From assembly GCF_013363995.1 (NCBI RefSeq), contig NZ_JABWGO010000012.1, forward strand, positions 186,001 through 250,000: a stretch of 64,000 nucleotides of DNA, in the 5' to 3' direction. Positions 32,266 through 42,027 of this stretch are shown here, in pieces. Positions within the stretch are counted from its first letter, which is position 1. Each line of letters begins with the position of its first letter. The notes under the pieces were generated by a model, which ran no database searches, had not been told where the DNA came from, and saw nothing but the letters and a program-made list of their open reading frames with translations. The DNA comes from Nonomuraea rhodomycinica (GTDB lineage Bacteria; Actinomycetota; Actinomycetes; Streptosporangiales; Streptosporangiaceae). The translations under genes and the position numbers were made by a program.

Positions 32266-32964
32266 TCAGCCGGCCAGCTCGGGGGAGGAGGCGTCGGGCA
32301 CGCGGGTGCGGCCGAGGTCGGCGCGGCGACCCGCGGCGGCCCCGTCGTGGTAGCCGGTGCCGCTCATCCGCGGCACCGTCACCCGGATGCGCGGGTAGCG
32401 CGCCGCCACTGCGCGCTCCACCTCGGCCCGCCGGTCGGCCAGCACCAGAGCGGTGCTTCCGGACGGGGCGACGTGCTCGGCCTCGGCCCGCTGCTCGGCC
32501 TCGCGCAGCAGCCGGTACACCTCGTCGGCGAAGCCCAGCAGCCACGAGCGCCGGTACGCGCGGGCGGCGGCCGCCTCGGCCGGCGGGCGGGTGCGGGCGA
32601 GCCCGGAGGCCATCTGCAGCAGCAGCGACGTCGCGAGCAGGTCGGCGCGCTCCAGATCGGCGGCGAAGCCGAAGATGTGGACCCGGTGCCCGCCGTCGGC
32701 ACGCCCGATGAGCAGCGGCCGGCAGCGCACGGCCTGCGCCACCAGCCCCACCAGGCGGGCCTTCTCCCGCGCCCACGGCGCCGGCAGCGTGACGATCCGG
32801 TCGCCGGGGCCCTGGCGCTGCTCGCCGGGGTCGAGGGCGTCGATGCCGTACTTGGCCATGAGCGCCGAGGCCGCCGCCATGAACGTGGCGCGCTCGTGCT
32901 CGTTGTCGGTGCGTTCGGCCTTGGCCAGGAGCTTCCTGACCCGTTCGAGCGTGCGCTCCCTCAC
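32266..32964 (-). CDS. DUF2786 protein
   Basis: 232 residues, GTG start. The N terminus RVRKLLAKAERTDNEHERAT followed by AASALMAKYGID is the DUF2786 signature. The rest is helical with a predicted metal-free core. The family is common in actinobacteria, function unknown. It has the same orientation as the HD-like gene. Confidence 0.82.
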   Translation of the reverse strand: MRERTLERVRKLLAKAERTDNEHERATFMAAASALMAKYGIDALDPGEQRQGPGDRIVTLPAPWAREKARLVGLVAQAVRCRPLLIGRADGGHRVHIFGFAADLERADLLATSLLLQMASGLARTRPPAEAAAARAYRRSWLLGFADEVYRLLREAEQRAEAEHVAPSGSTALVLADRRAEVERAVAARYPRIRVTVPRMSGTGYHDGAAAGRRADLGRTRVPDASSPELAG

Positions 32965-32980
32965 CCGGCCCCCCGCGCCC

Positions 32981-34219
32981 TCAGGACTTGGTCAGCACCC
33001 GCCCGTCGGCGCCGAGGGCCGGGAAGGCCCCTGTGTCGACGATGCCGTGCTGCTGGTACAGAGCCTCGATGAGGGCGTGCGCCTCCGGCTCCAGCTTCCA
33101 CAGGGCACGATACTGGCGCGCGGTGGCCAGCGAGATGCCGATCTCCTGCGCGATGTCGACGGTGCGCGGCACGATGCCCTTGGCGATCTGCCGGTCCCAG
33201 TAGTCACGGGCGGCCCGCATGAGGGCGGCGCGCTGGGCGGTGTCGACCACCTGCGGGGTGGTGTCGAGCACGGTGACGTCCTCGTCCTCGTCCTCCACCA
33301 GCTCGGCCAGCGCGGCCGGCAGGGCGGGGCGGGCCGGGACGGGGTGGTGGTCGGCGTGCGGCTCCCACGGCACGCGCGGGTCGGCGTCGATGAGGGCCGT
33401 GGTGTTGTACAGGGCCGCGATCTGGGCGAGCAGCGCCTCCTGGCGGGCCGGGTCCACGGCCAGGCCGGTGTGCTCGACGGCCTGGTCCATGGCCTTGTCG
33501 AGCCGGGCCAGCGCGGCGCGCATCTTGCGGTCGGAGGCGCCGGCCTCGCGCAGCGCCTTGGCCTTCTTGGCGGCCAGCGCCACGCGGGTGAGCCGGCGGT
33601 GGGCGTCGACCTCGCTCGCGGTCCGGTCGCTCACCTCGGCCAGGCCGACGCGCACCAGCAGCCGCTCGGGCGTGAGCCGCCAGTTGATGCGGCCGGTGCC
33701 GCGGATGCGGTGCCGTTCGATGGCCATGCCGCGCTCCCACAGCCAGGCGGCGACGAGCGGCGCGGCGAGCCGGAAGACCGCCTCGGGCAGACTGCGCGCG
33801 TCCATGCTGGACAGCACGGCCGTCAGGCAGGTCAGCGCCCACACGGCGATGCCGTCGATGCCGGCGGAGAAGTTCTCGCGCATGTTGCGGCGGGCGCGTA
33901 CGGCCGAGGTGATGATGGCGACCTCGATGAACGCGAACAGCAGCAGCCGCAGCGGGCCGTCCAGGCCGAGCACGTCACCGGAGAAGCGCCACATGCCCTG
34001 CGCCGACACGCCGGTCGCGATGGACGCGGCGACGATCGTCAGGATGTCCTCGACCGGGCGTGGCGAGACGTACCGGGCGATCAGGAACGCGCCGGCCCGC
34101 CAGGCGAGCCGGAGCAGGAGGAAGGCGGCGCCCAAGGCGAGCAGGCCCAGCAGGGCGATGACAGCGGTGGCGACCGGCTTATCCGTGACGAAGGCGGCTA
34201 TTTCCTCGAATGTGGGCAT
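32981..34219 (-). CDS. Membrane protein with C-terminal HTH, DUF2637-like
   Basis: 412 residues. Five hydrophobic helices lie in the first 170 residues, with RARRNMRENFSAG between the third and fourth, then a charged helical region and a C-terminal HTH (VDIAQEIGISLATARQYRAL). The membrane half resembles DUF2637/Spd-type proteins of actinobacterial plasmids and integrative elements (weak impression). Possibly a membrane-tethered DNA-binding protein. No other transfer genes are near. Confidence 0.6.
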   Translation of the reverse strand: MPTFEEIAAFVTDKPVATAVIALLGLLALGAAFLLLRLAWRAGAFLIARYVSPRPVEDILTIVAASIATGVSAQGMWRFSGDVLGLDGPLRLLLFAFIEVAIITSAVRARRNMRENFSAGIDGIAVWALTCLTAVLSSMDARSLPEAVFRLAAPLVAAWLWERGMAIERHRIRGTGRINWRLTPERLLVRVGLAEVSDRTASEVDAHRRLTRVALAAKKAKALREAGASDRKMRAALARLDKAMDQAVEHTGLAVDPARQEALLAQIAALYNTTALIDADPRVPWEPHADHHPVPARPALPAALAELVEDEDEDVTVLDTTPQVVDTAQRAALMRAARDYWDRQIAKGIVPRTVDIAQEIGISLATARQYRALWKLEPEAHALIEALYQQHGIVDTGAFPALGADGRVLTKS

Positions 34220-34372
34220 CAGTCACTGTCCGTGGGGGGCTACATACTCAGGCTGTCCAACGACGAGATCATTGCAGAATGTCGCCATCTTGTACGCCAA
34301 ACAGCCGCTGCCGCCCCATTTTGCCCGGGTTTATCGAAGCTTGCCACGGCGCCCACCGGCATCACCGGCCGC

Positions 34373-36010
34373 TCACGCCCCCGCGAGCGTCGCGGAGACC
34401 AGTGCCCGCGCCTCCTCCTGGACCTTGGCCAGGTGCTCCGGCCCCTTGAACGACTCGCCGTAGATCTTGTAGACGTCCTCGGTGCCCGACGGCCGCGCCG
34501 CGAACCACGCGCTCTCGGTGGCCACCTTCACCCCGCCGAGCGGCGCGTCGTTGCCCGGCGCCCGGGTCAGCACCGACGTGATCGGCTCCCCGGCCAGGCT
34601 GGTCGCCGTCACCTGGTCGGCCGACAGCCGGCCCAGCACGGCCTTCTCCTCGCGCGTCGCCGGCGCGTCCACCCGGGCGTAGGCCGGGTCGCCGAAGCGG
34701 GAGGTCAGCTCCCGGTAGCGGGCGCTCGGCGACGCGCCCGTCACCGCCGTGATCTCCGAGGCGAGCAGCGCGAGGATGATGCCGTCCTTGTCGGTCGTCC
34801 ACACCGAGCCGTCGCGGCGCAGGAACGACGCGCCGGCGCTCTCCTCGCCGCCGAACCCGAGCGAGCCGTCGAGCAGCCCCGGGACGAACCACTTGAACCC
34901 GACCGGCACCTCGTGCAGGCGCCGCCCCAGCGAGCGCGCCACCCGGTCGATGATCGAGCTGCTCACCATCGTCTTGCCCACCCCGGCGTCGGCCGGCCAG
35001 CCGTCGCGGTGCGCGTACAGGTAGTCGATCGCGACCGCGAGGTAGTGGTTGGGGTTGAGCAGCCCGCCGTCGGGCGTGACGATCCCGTGCCGGTCGGCGT
35101 CGGCGTCGTTGCCGGTCGCGACGTCGAAGCGGTCGCGCCCGGCGATCAGCGACGCCATCGCGTACGGCGACGAGCAGTCCATGCGGATCTTGCCGTCCCA
35201 GTCGAGCGTCATGAACCGCCACGTCGGGTCCACCAGCGGGTTGACCACGGTCAGGTCCAGCCGGTGCCGCTCGGCGATCTCGCCCCAGTAGGCCACGCTC
35301 GCCCCGCCCAGCGGGTCGGCGCCGATCCGCACCCCGGCCGCGCGGATCGCGTCGAGGTCCACCACGGACGGCAGGTCGTCCACGTACGCGCCGAGGAAGT
35401 CGTGGCGGCCCGCCTCCCGCCGCGCCCTGGCGTACGGCACGCGCCTCACCCCGGCCAGCCCGGCGGCCAGCAGCTCGTTGGCCCGGTCCTGGATCCACGA
35501 GGTGGCCCCGGTGTCGGCCGGCCCGCCGTTGGGCGGGTTGTACTTGAAGCCGCCGTCGGCCGGCGGGTTGTGCGACGGCGTCACCACGACGCCGTCGGCC
35601 AGGCCGCTCGTGCGGCCCCGGTTGTGGGCGAGGATCGCGTGCGAGACGGCCGGCGTCGGCGTGTAGCCGTCGCGGGAGTCCACCAGCACGTCCACCCCGT
35701 TGGCCACCAGCACCTCCAGCGCCGACACCCGGGCCGGCTCCGACAGGGCGTGGGTGTCGGCGCCGAGGAACAGCGGTCCGTCGGTGCCCTGCGCCGCGCG
35801 GTACTCGCAGATCGCCTGGGTGGTGGCCAGGATGTGGTCCTCGTTGAAGGCGGCGTTGAGCGCGGAGCCGCGGTGCCCGGAGGTGCCGAACGCCACCCGC
35901 TGCGCCACCTCCTGCGGATCGGGATGGAGCGCGTAATAGGCGGTGACCAGCCGGGCGACGTCGACGAGGTCGGCGGGCTGAGCGGGCATTCCGGCGCGAT
36001 CGTGGCTCAT
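34373..36010 (-). CDS. pgm: Phosphoglucomutase (alpha-D-glucose phosphate-specific)
   Basis: 545 residues, standard length. Phosphoserine loop TPSHNPPADGGFKYNPPNGG, metal loop GNDADADRHG and sugar loop FGGEESAGASF are all present. Interconverts glucose-1-phosphate and glucose-6-phosphate for glycogen, trehalose and cell-wall precursor supply. Start ATG at 36010; an in-frame upstream extension lacks family similarity. Confidence 0.95.
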   Translation of the reverse strand: MSHDRAGMPAQPADLVDVARLVTAYYALHPDPQEVAQRVAFGTSGHRGSALNAAFNEDHILATTQAICEYRAAQGTDGPLFLGADTHALSEPARVSALEVLVANGVDVLVDSRDGYTPTPAVSHAILAHNRGRTSGLADGVVVTPSHNPPADGGFKYNPPNGGPADTGATSWIQDRANELLAAGLAGVRRVPYARARREAGRHDFLGAYVDDLPSVVDLDAIRAAGVRIGADPLGGASVAYWGEIAERHRLDLTVVNPLVDPTWRFMTLDWDGKIRMDCSSPYAMASLIAGRDRFDVATGNDADADRHGIVTPDGGLLNPNHYLAVAIDYLYAHRDGWPADAGVGKTMVSSSIIDRVARSLGRRLHEVPVGFKWFVPGLLDGSLGFGGEESAGASFLRRDGSVWTTDKDGIILALLASEITAVTGASPSARYRELTSRFGDPAYARVDAPATREEKAVLGRLSADQVTATSLAGEPITSVLTRAPGNDAPLGGVKVATESAWFAARPSGTEDVYKIYGESFKGPEHLAKVQEEARALVSATLAGA

Positions 36011-36129
36011 GTTCCCACCTTACAAACGCCCCTCGCGGACGCCTCGGCGATCTCCCGTGTCGCGTGGCGGCCCCCCGGGCGGCCGCCGTTAGACTCGCGC
36101 ACACCAGACCAGAATGGAGCTCGGTCACC

Positions 36130-37023
36130 ATGCGCATCGGACTGTTCCTGAACGAGCCCACGGGGCCGGACCCGATCAAGGAGCTGGGCGACGGCATCGC
36201 GGCGGCGCGCGACGCGGGCTTCGCCTCGGCGTGGATGTCGCACATCTTCGGCCTCGACGCGCTCACCGCCCTGGCCGTCGCCGGCGCCCGTACGCCCGGC
36301 ATCGAGCTCGGCACCGCCGTCGTGCCCACCTACCCGCGCCACCCGGCCGCGCTCGCCCAGCAGGCGATGACCGCCAACGCCGCGCTCGGCGGCCGGCTGA
36401 CGCTCGGCATCGGCCTGTCGCACCAGGTCGTCATCGAGAACATGTTCGGCTACAGCTTCGAGCGCCCGGCCCGGCACATGGCCGAGTACCTCGACATCCT
36501 GCTGCCGGCCACCCGCGGCGAGCACGTCCACGTCGAGGGCGAGACGCTGAAGGCCGACATCCGGCTGAGCACGCCGGGGGCCGGCATGCCGGTCCTCATC
36601 GCCGCGCTCGCGCCGCGCATGCTCAAGCTGGCCGGCTCGCGCGCCGACGGCACCGTGCTGTGGATGACCGGCCCCCGGACCGTCACCCAGCACGTCGTGC
36701 CCGCCATCACCGCCGCCGCCGAGGAGGCGGGCCGGCCGCGGCCGCGCATCGTGTGCGCCCTGCCGGTCTGCGTCACCGACGACGCCGAGGCCGCGCGGGC
36801 CCGCGCCGACGAGGTCTTCTCCATGTACGGCCAGCTCCCGTCGTACCGCGCCATGCTCGACAAGGAAGGCGTGTCGGGGCCCGGCGAGGTGGCCGTCGTG
36901 GGCGACGAGGACTCCGTGCTGGCCCAGCTCGACGAGCTGCGCCGGGCCGGCGTGACGGACTTCGTGGCCTCGCCCTACTCCAAGAGCGAGCGCACCCTCG
37001 CGCTGCTCGGCCGGCTCCTCTGA
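36130..37023 (+). CDS. LLM-class F420-dependent oxidoreductase
   Basis: 297 residues. MRIGLFLNEPTGPD and the TLGIGLSHQVVIENMFGYSF segment match the luciferase-like monooxygenase fold in its F420-dependent actinobacterial subgroup. ATG at 36130 has GGAG upstream. Substrate unknown. Divergent from pgm. Confidence 0.88.
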   Translation: MRIGLFLNEPTGPDPIKELGDGIAAARDAGFASAWMSHIFGLDALTALAVAGARTPGIELGTAVVPTYPRHPAALAQQAMTANAALGGRLTLGIGLSHQVVIENMFGYSFERPARHMAEYLDILLPATRGEHVHVEGETLKADIRLSTPGAGMPVLIAALAPRMLKLAGSRADGTVLWMTGPRTVTQHVVPAITAAAEEAGRPRPRIVCALPVCVTDDAEAARARADEVFSMYGQLPSYRAMLDKEGVSGPGEVAVVGDEDSVLAQLDELRRAGVTDFVASPYSKSERTLALLGRLL

Positions 37024-37035
37024 CGGCGGCCGGCT

Positions 37036-37066
37036 CTCCCGGCGGCGGCTCGGGCCGCGCCGGGAG
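37036..37066 (+). terminator. Hairpin after the LLM oxidoreductase gene
   Basis: CTCCCGGCG (37036-37044) pairs with CGCCGGGAG (37058-37066) across a 13-base loop, 12 bases after the stop codon. No T-tract, as is common in actinomycetes. Confidence 0.6.
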
Positions 37067-37120
37067 GCCGACGGCGCGTCGGGGAGCCCGCCGGGAGGCG
37101 CGCGCCTAGACTTCCACAAG

Positions 37121-37726
37121 GTGAAGCGCTTGCTGCATGGCATCGACGTGTCCAACTGGCAGGGCCGGGTCGACTGGGCCCACCACGCCGAGGAGGGCGT
37201 CGCCTTCGCCTTCGCCAAGGCCACCGAGGGCGGCGGCTTCACCGACCGCTACTTCAGCCGCAACTGGCAGGGCATGCGGGAGAACTGGGTCGTCTGCGGC
37301 GCCTACCACTTCGCCCGGCCCAAGGGCGACGCGGCCGAGCACGCGCGCCACTTCCTCGCCGCCCTGCGCCGCGCCGGCGGGCTGCGCCGCGGCGACCTGA
37401 TCGCGCTCGACCTGGAGACCAGCGACGGCCTGAAGCCCGAGCAGGTCGCCCGGCACGCCCGCCGCTGGCTGCGCTACGTCGAGCTGCACGCGGGCGTGCG
37501 CCCGTTCGTCTACACCTACCCGTCGTTCGCGCACTCCGGCCACTGCGCCGGCCTGGAGGGCTACCCGCTGTGGATCGCCAGTCCCAGCCACGCGCGCGGC
37601 GACCCGCAGGTGCCCGCGCCGTGGGCGGAGTGGACGATCCACCAGTACTCCAGCCGGCCGGTGGACCGCAACGTGTTCGACGGCAGCCGTCAAGCGCTGA
37701 CCAGGCTGGGGTATCACCCGCGATAG
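37121..37726 (+). CDS. GH25-type lysozyme-fold protein, no signal peptide
   Basis: 201 residues. HGIDVSNWQGRVDWAH, FAFAKATEGGGFTD, CGAYHFARP and LIALDLETSDG reproduce the GH25 barrel signatures with the conserved Asp and Glu. There is no signal sequence, unlike most secreted GH25 muramidases. TAGACT at 37107-37112 lies just upstream, so GTG at 37121 may be the first base of a leaderless mRNA. Confidence 0.85.
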   Translation: MKRLLHGIDVSNWQGRVDWAHHAEEGVAFAFAKATEGGGFTDRYFSRNWQGMRENWVVCGAYHFARPKGDAAEHARHFLAALRRAGGLRRGDLIALDLETSDGLKPEQVARHARRWLRYVELHAGVRPFVYTYPSFAHSGHCAGLEGYPLWIASPSHARGDPQVPAPWAEWTIHQYSSRPVDRNVFDGSRQALTRLGYHPR

Positions 37727-37790
37727 CATCGGTGTCCAACACCGCCGGACGCCATCCGGGCCACCCGGCGCCTAGCATCAGGGAGCCACC

Positions 37791-39755
37791 GTGTCAGCCG
37801 AGCTACACATCACCCTCGCCGGAGCCGAGCGTGTGGTGGCGGCCGGCACGACGGCCGGCGACGCGCTCGAGGCCGACGGCCGCACCGTCATCGCCGCCCG
37901 GGTCAACGGCGAGCAGCGCGATCTCGCCTGGCGGCTCGCCGACGGCGACGTGGTCGAGCCGATCGAGATCTCCAGCGCCGAGGGCCGGGCCATCGTGCGC
38001 CACTCGACCGCCCACGTCATGGCCCAGGCGGTGCAGGAGCTGTTCCCCGACGCCAAGCTGGGCATCGGGCCGCCCGTCGACAACGGCTTCTACTACGACT
38101 TCGACGTCGAGCACGCCTTCCAGCCCGACGACCTCAAGCGCATCGAGAAGCGCATGCGCGAGATCGTCAAGGAGGGCCAGCTGTTCTCCCGCCGCCCCGT
38201 CGGCGACGACGAGGCCCGCGCGGAGCTGGCCGGCGAGCCGTACAAGCTGGAGCTCATCGGGCTCAAGGGCGGCGCCGCCGACGAGGAGTCGGTCGAGGTC
38301 GGCGCGGGCCAGCTCACCATCTACGACAACCTCGACGCCAAGAGCGGCGAGCTGCGCTGGAAGGACCTGTGCCGCGGCCCGCACGTGCCGTCCACCCGGT
38401 CCATCCCGGCCTTCAAGCTCATGCGCTCCGGCGGCGCCTACTGGCGCGGCAGCGAGAAGAACCCGCAGCTCCAGCGCATCTACGGCACCGCGTGGGAGTC
38501 CCGCGACAAGCAGGACGAATACCTCAAGCTGCTCGAAGAGGCCGAGAAGCGCGACCACCGCAAGCTGGGCGCGGAGCTCGACCTGTTCAGCTTCCCGCCG
38601 GAGCTGGGCAGCGGCCTGCCGATCTTCCATCCCAAGGGCGGGATCATCCGCAAGGAGATGGAGGACTACATGCGCCGCCGGCAGGCCGAGGCCGGCTACG
38701 AGTTCGTCAACACCCCGCACATCACCAAGTCGTCGCTGTTCGAGACCTCCGGCCACCTGCCGTGGTACGCCGACGACATGTTCCCGGCCTTCGAGCTGGA
38801 GGGCGTCGACTACCGCGTCAAGCCGATGAACTGCCCCATGCACAACCTGATCTTCAGGGCGCGCGGGCGGTCCTACCGCGAGCTGCCGCTGCGGCTGTGC
38901 GAGTTCGGCTCGGTCTACCGCTACGAGAAGTCCGGCGTGGTCCACGGGCTCACCCGGGTGCGCGGCATGACGCAGGACGACGCGCACATCTACACCACCC
39001 GCGAGCAGATGGCCGACGAGATCAAGTCGCTGCTGCGGTTCGTGCTCAGCGTGCTGCGCGACTTCGGCCTGTCCGACTTCTACCTGGAGCTGTCCACCCG
39101 CGACGACTCCGAGAAGTTCATCGGCGACCCGGCCGAGTGGGACGAGGCCACCGAGGCGCTGCGCCAGGTGGCCACCGAGTCGGGCCTGGAGCTGGTGGCC
39201 GACCCGGGCGGCGCGGCCTTCTACGGCCCGAAGATCTCCGTGCAGGCCAAGGACGCGATCGGCCGCACCTGGCAGCTGTCGACCATCCAGCTCGACCTCA
39301 ACCAGCCCAAGCGCTTCGGGCTGGAGTACCAGGCGGCCGACGGCAGCCGGCAGACGCCGGTCATGATCCACCGGGCGCTGTTCGGCTCCGTCGAGCGCTT
39401 CCTCGGCGTGCTGACCGAGCACTACGCCGGCGCCTTCCCTCCGTGGCTGGCCCCGGTGCAGGTCGTCGGCATCCCGATCGCCGACGCCCACGCCTCCTAC
39501 CTCAACGACGTCGCCAAGCGGCTGCGTGAGCGGGGCATCCGGGTGGAGGTCGACACCTCCGACGACCGCATGCAGAAGAAGATCCGCAACGCGCAGAAGG
39601 CCAAGGTGCCGTTCATGCTGCTGGCCGGTGACGACGACGTCGCCAAGGGCGCCGTGTCGTTCCGCTACCGCAACGGCGAGCAGAACAACGGCGTGCCGGT
39701 GGACGACGCGGTCGAGGAGATCGTCTCGGCGGTGGAGCGCCGGATCCAGGTCTGA
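37791..39755 (+). CDS. thrS: Threonyl-tRNA synthetase
   Basis: 654 residues. TGS domain at residues 1-60, SAD editing domain with HSTAHVMAQAV and LCRGPHVPS, catalytic core with MNCPMHNLIFRARG (zinc Cys) and the motif 2 region, motif 3 IHRALFGSVERF, and a C-terminal anticodon-binding domain. GTG start at 37791. Only about 60 bases precede it, so no T-box leader is possible. A strong hairpin follows. Opens the conserved actinobacterial PI-mannoside/PLP/Ruv cluster. Confidence 0.97.
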   Translation: MSAELHITLAGAERVVAAGTTAGDALEADGRTVIAARVNGEQRDLAWRLADGDVVEPIEISSAEGRAIVRHSTAHVMAQAVQELFPDAKLGIGPPVDNGFYYDFDVEHAFQPDDLKRIEKRMREIVKEGQLFSRRPVGDDEARAELAGEPYKLELIGLKGGAADEESVEVGAGQLTIYDNLDAKSGELRWKDLCRGPHVPSTRSIPAFKLMRSGGAYWRGSEKNPQLQRIYGTAWESRDKQDEYLKLLEEAEKRDHRKLGAELDLFSFPPELGSGLPIFHPKGGIIRKEMEDYMRRRQAEAGYEFVNTPHITKSSLFETSGHLPWYADDMFPAFELEGVDYRVKPMNCPMHNLIFRARGRSYRELPLRLCEFGSVYRYEKSGVVHGLTRVRGMTQDDAHIYTTREQMADEIKSLLRFVLSVLRDFGLSDFYLELSTRDDSEKFIGDPAEWDEATEALRQVATESGLELVADPGGAAFYGPKISVQAKDAIGRTWQLSTIQLDLNQPKRFGLEYQAADGSRQTPVMIHRALFGSVERFLGVLTEHYAGAFPPWLAPVQVVGIPIADAHASYLNDVAKRLRERGIRVEVDTSDDRMQKKIRNAQKAKVPFMLLAGDDDVAKGAVSFRYRNGEQNNGVPVDDAVEEIVSAVERRIQV

Positions 39756-39770
39756 CGCCCACGCCTCTCA

Positions 39771-39800
39771 GGGCCCCCTCCCACACCCGGGAGGGGGCCC
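39771..39800 (+). terminator. thrS terminator
   Basis: GGGCCCCCTCCC (39771-39782) and GGGAGGGGGCCC (39789-39800) form a perfect 12-bp stem with a six-base loop, 15 bases after the stop codon. Confidence 0.8.
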
Positions 39801-39813
39801 TATGCTGCTAGAT

Positions 39814-40344
39814 ATGCACGATCAGCCAGGAGCGGGCGACCCCGACAACTTCGAGCGGCTGTGGACCCCGCACCGCATGGCCTACATCAAGGGCGAGGGC
39901 AAGCCGACCGGCACCGGCCCCGGCGACGGGTGCCCCTTCGACGCCATCCCGCGGATGAGCGACGAGGACGGCCTGGTGGTGGCCCGCGGTGAGGTGGTCT
40001 ACGCGGTGCTCAACCTCTACCCGTACAACTCGGGTCACCTCATGGTCGTGCCGTACCGCCACGTGTCCGACTACGACGAGCTGGACCGGGCCGAGGTGCT
40101 GGAGCTGGGCGAGTTCACCCAGCGGGCGCTGCGGGCCCTGCGCAAGGCGTCGGGCGCCCAGGGCTTCAACGTCGGGCTCAACCTCGGCGACGTCGCGGGC
40201 GCGGGCATCGCCGCCCACCTGCACCAGCACGTGGTGCCGCGCTGGGGCGGCGACACCAACTTCATGCCGGTGGTGGCCCGCACCAAGGTGCTGCCGCAGC
40301 TCCTGCGCGACACCCGCGACCTGCTGGCGAGCGCCTGGGGCTGA
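39814..40344 (+). CDS. HIT-family protein, Ap4A phosphorylase-like
   Basis: 176 residues from ATG at 39814 (ATG at 39802 also in frame). The catalytic triad HLHQHVVPRW is intact and NLYPYNSGHLMVVP is the usual strand before it. Its position between thrS and pgsA matches the mycobacterial Ap4A phosphorylase gene. TATGCT just upstream suggests a leaderless mRNA. Confidence 0.9.
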   Translation: MHDQPGAGDPDNFERLWTPHRMAYIKGEGKPTGTGPGDGCPFDAIPRMSDEDGLVVARGEVVYAVLNLYPYNSGHLMVVPYRHVSDYDELDRAEVLELGEFTQRALRALRKASGAQGFNVGLNLGDVAGAGIAAHLHQHVVPRWGGDTNFMPVVARTKVLPQLLRDTRDLLASAWG

Positions 40345-40368
40345 CGCCCGCCAGGGGCCCTTCGGGGG

Positions 40369-41940
40369 TCAGCGCACGGTGACCCTGGCGGCGTCGCTCT
40401 CGTGCTGGAGCCGGTCCAGGGCCGTCACGAGGTACGTGCCCGGCTTGGGCGCGGCGAACGACGGCGAGGTGACCAGCGCCACCAGGTCGCGGGCGTCCAC
40501 GGTGTGGCAGTCGGCGCCCGAGGCGGGCAGCCGGTAGACCGCGTAGGCGCGCGCCCCCTGCGACGGCGTCCACGTCAGCGCCGCGCCCTCGCCCTTGGCC
40601 GCGCCGGCCTTGAGCCCCACCGGCGTGGCCGGGGCGTCGCCGCCGCGCTCCTTGATCAGCGGCAGCAGCGCGGGCCGGGCGTAGTGACCGGCCACCACGC
40701 GGTCCATGGCGCCGAGCGGGTTGTCCAGGACGTTCTTGGCGCTGAAGTAGACGTCGCCCTCGACCTGCTTGTGCCCGCGGTTGAGGGTGAGCTGCGCCGA
40801 CAGCTCGCCCGGCTTGGACCACGCCTTGTCGGTGCGCGTGCCGACCTGGTAGGCGGCCTGGCCGATGTAGAGGTCGACGCCGGTGCCCTTGACCTGGCGC
40901 GCCCACCACGGCATGAGCGTCTTGTAGTCGGCCGCCTTGAAGCCGATCGGCCAGTAGAGCTGCGGGATCAGGTAGTCGACCGTGCCCGCCTTGATCCAGG
41001 CGCGGGCGTCGGCGTAGATGCTGTCGTAGGCGGACATGCCCGACGTGGCGGAGCCGGCCGGGTCCTGCGCCTTGTTGCGCCAGATGCCGAACGGGCTGAT
41101 GCCGAACTTCACGTGCTTCTTGGCCGCGTGGACGGCCGCGTCGACCTCGGCGACCAGCGTGTCGACGTTGTGGCGGCGCCAGTCGGCCAGGCTCCGGCCC
41201 TTGCCGTACTTCGCGAAGGCGGCCCGGTCGTCGAAGGCCCCGCCCTGGCCCGGGTACGGGTAGAAGTAGTCGTCGAAGTGGACCCCGTCGACGTCGTAGC
41301 GCCTGACCACGTCGGTGACGACCTTGACGACGTGCTCGCGCACCTGCGGCAGGCCCGGGTTGTAGTAGAGGCGGCCGTCGTAGGCGACGGTCCAGCCGGG
41401 ATGCTCGCGCGCCGGGTGGCCGGCGGGCAGCTTGCCCGCGCCGCCGTCGTAGGAGGCGCGGTACGGGTTGAACCAGGCGTGGAACTCCAGCCCCCGCTTG
41501 TGCGCCTCGGCGATGAGGAACGGCAGCGGGTCCCAGCCCGGGTCCTTGCCGGCCGTGCCGGTGAGGTACTGCGACCACGGCTCCAGCGACGAGCGGTAGA
41601 GCGCGTCGGAGGCCGGCCGCACCTGCACGAACACCGCGTTGAGCCGGCGCTTGACCGCCCCGTCGAGGATGCGGACGTACTCGGCGCGCTGCCGCTCGGG
41701 CGTCAGCCCGGTCTTCGACGGCCAGTCGATGTTCTTGACCGTCGCGATCCACACGCCGCGCAACTGCCGCTTCGGATAGCGGGCGTCGGCCTTGCAGGAC
41801 ACCGCCGCAGCGGCGGCCGTCTTCTTCTTGGCTGCTCCCGCCGCGGGCGGCTCACCGGGGCCGGGGCCGAAGACGAAGGCGGCACCCGTGGTGAGGACGG
41901 CCAGAGCGGCGGCGGCGAGCAGAGGGCGTCCGGTACGCAT
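40369..41940 (-). CDS. Secreted glycoside hydrolase-like protein (GHL10/DUF187)
   Basis: 523 residues with a signal peptide (MRTGRPLLAAAALAVLTTGA). LRGVWIATVKNIDWPSK, AWFNPYRAS, DVDGVHFDDYFYPYP and FGISPFGIWRN are the standard GHL10 barrel motifs; a fibronectin-like C terminus follows. Likely acts on cell-wall polysaccharide (inference from the family). Opposite in strand to the surrounding cluster. Confidence 0.88.
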   Translation of the reverse strand: MRTGRPLLAAAALAVLTTGAAFVFGPGPGEPPAAGAAKKKTAAAAAVSCKADARYPKRQLRGVWIATVKNIDWPSKTGLTPERQRAEYVRILDGAVKRRLNAVFVQVRPASDALYRSSLEPWSQYLTGTAGKDPGWDPLPFLIAEAHKRGLEFHAWFNPYRASYDGGAGKLPAGHPAREHPGWTVAYDGRLYYNPGLPQVREHVVKVVTDVVRRYDVDGVHFDDYFYPYPGQGGAFDDRAAFAKYGKGRSLADWRRHNVDTLVAEVDAAVHAAKKHVKFGISPFGIWRNKAQDPAGSATSGMSAYDSIYADARAWIKAGTVDYLIPQLYWPIGFKAADYKTLMPWWARQVKGTGVDLYIGQAAYQVGTRTDKAWSKPGELSAQLTLNRGHKQVEGDVYFSAKNVLDNPLGAMDRVVAGHYARPALLPLIKERGGDAPATPVGLKAGAAKGEGAALTWTPSQGARAYAVYRLPASGADCHTVDARDLVALVTSPSFAAPKPGTYLVTALDRLQHESDAARVTVR

Positions 41941-42027
41941 AATGCCCCCAGTCTGGCACCCCGTCCCGCATGCTCCGGCCGGAAAAAAGAAATCGATTCG
42001 TGATGCGCGAGTGAAGGAAGGGCATGC

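Noticed and set aside
34362..36329. Second long leftward frame over pgm
   Set aside because: Arg/Gly/Pro-rich shadow; the 545-codon frame has all phosphoglucomutase motifs.
37727..37790. T-box riboswitch before thrS
   Set aside because: Only about 60 bases are available and no specifier or antiterminator structure is visible.
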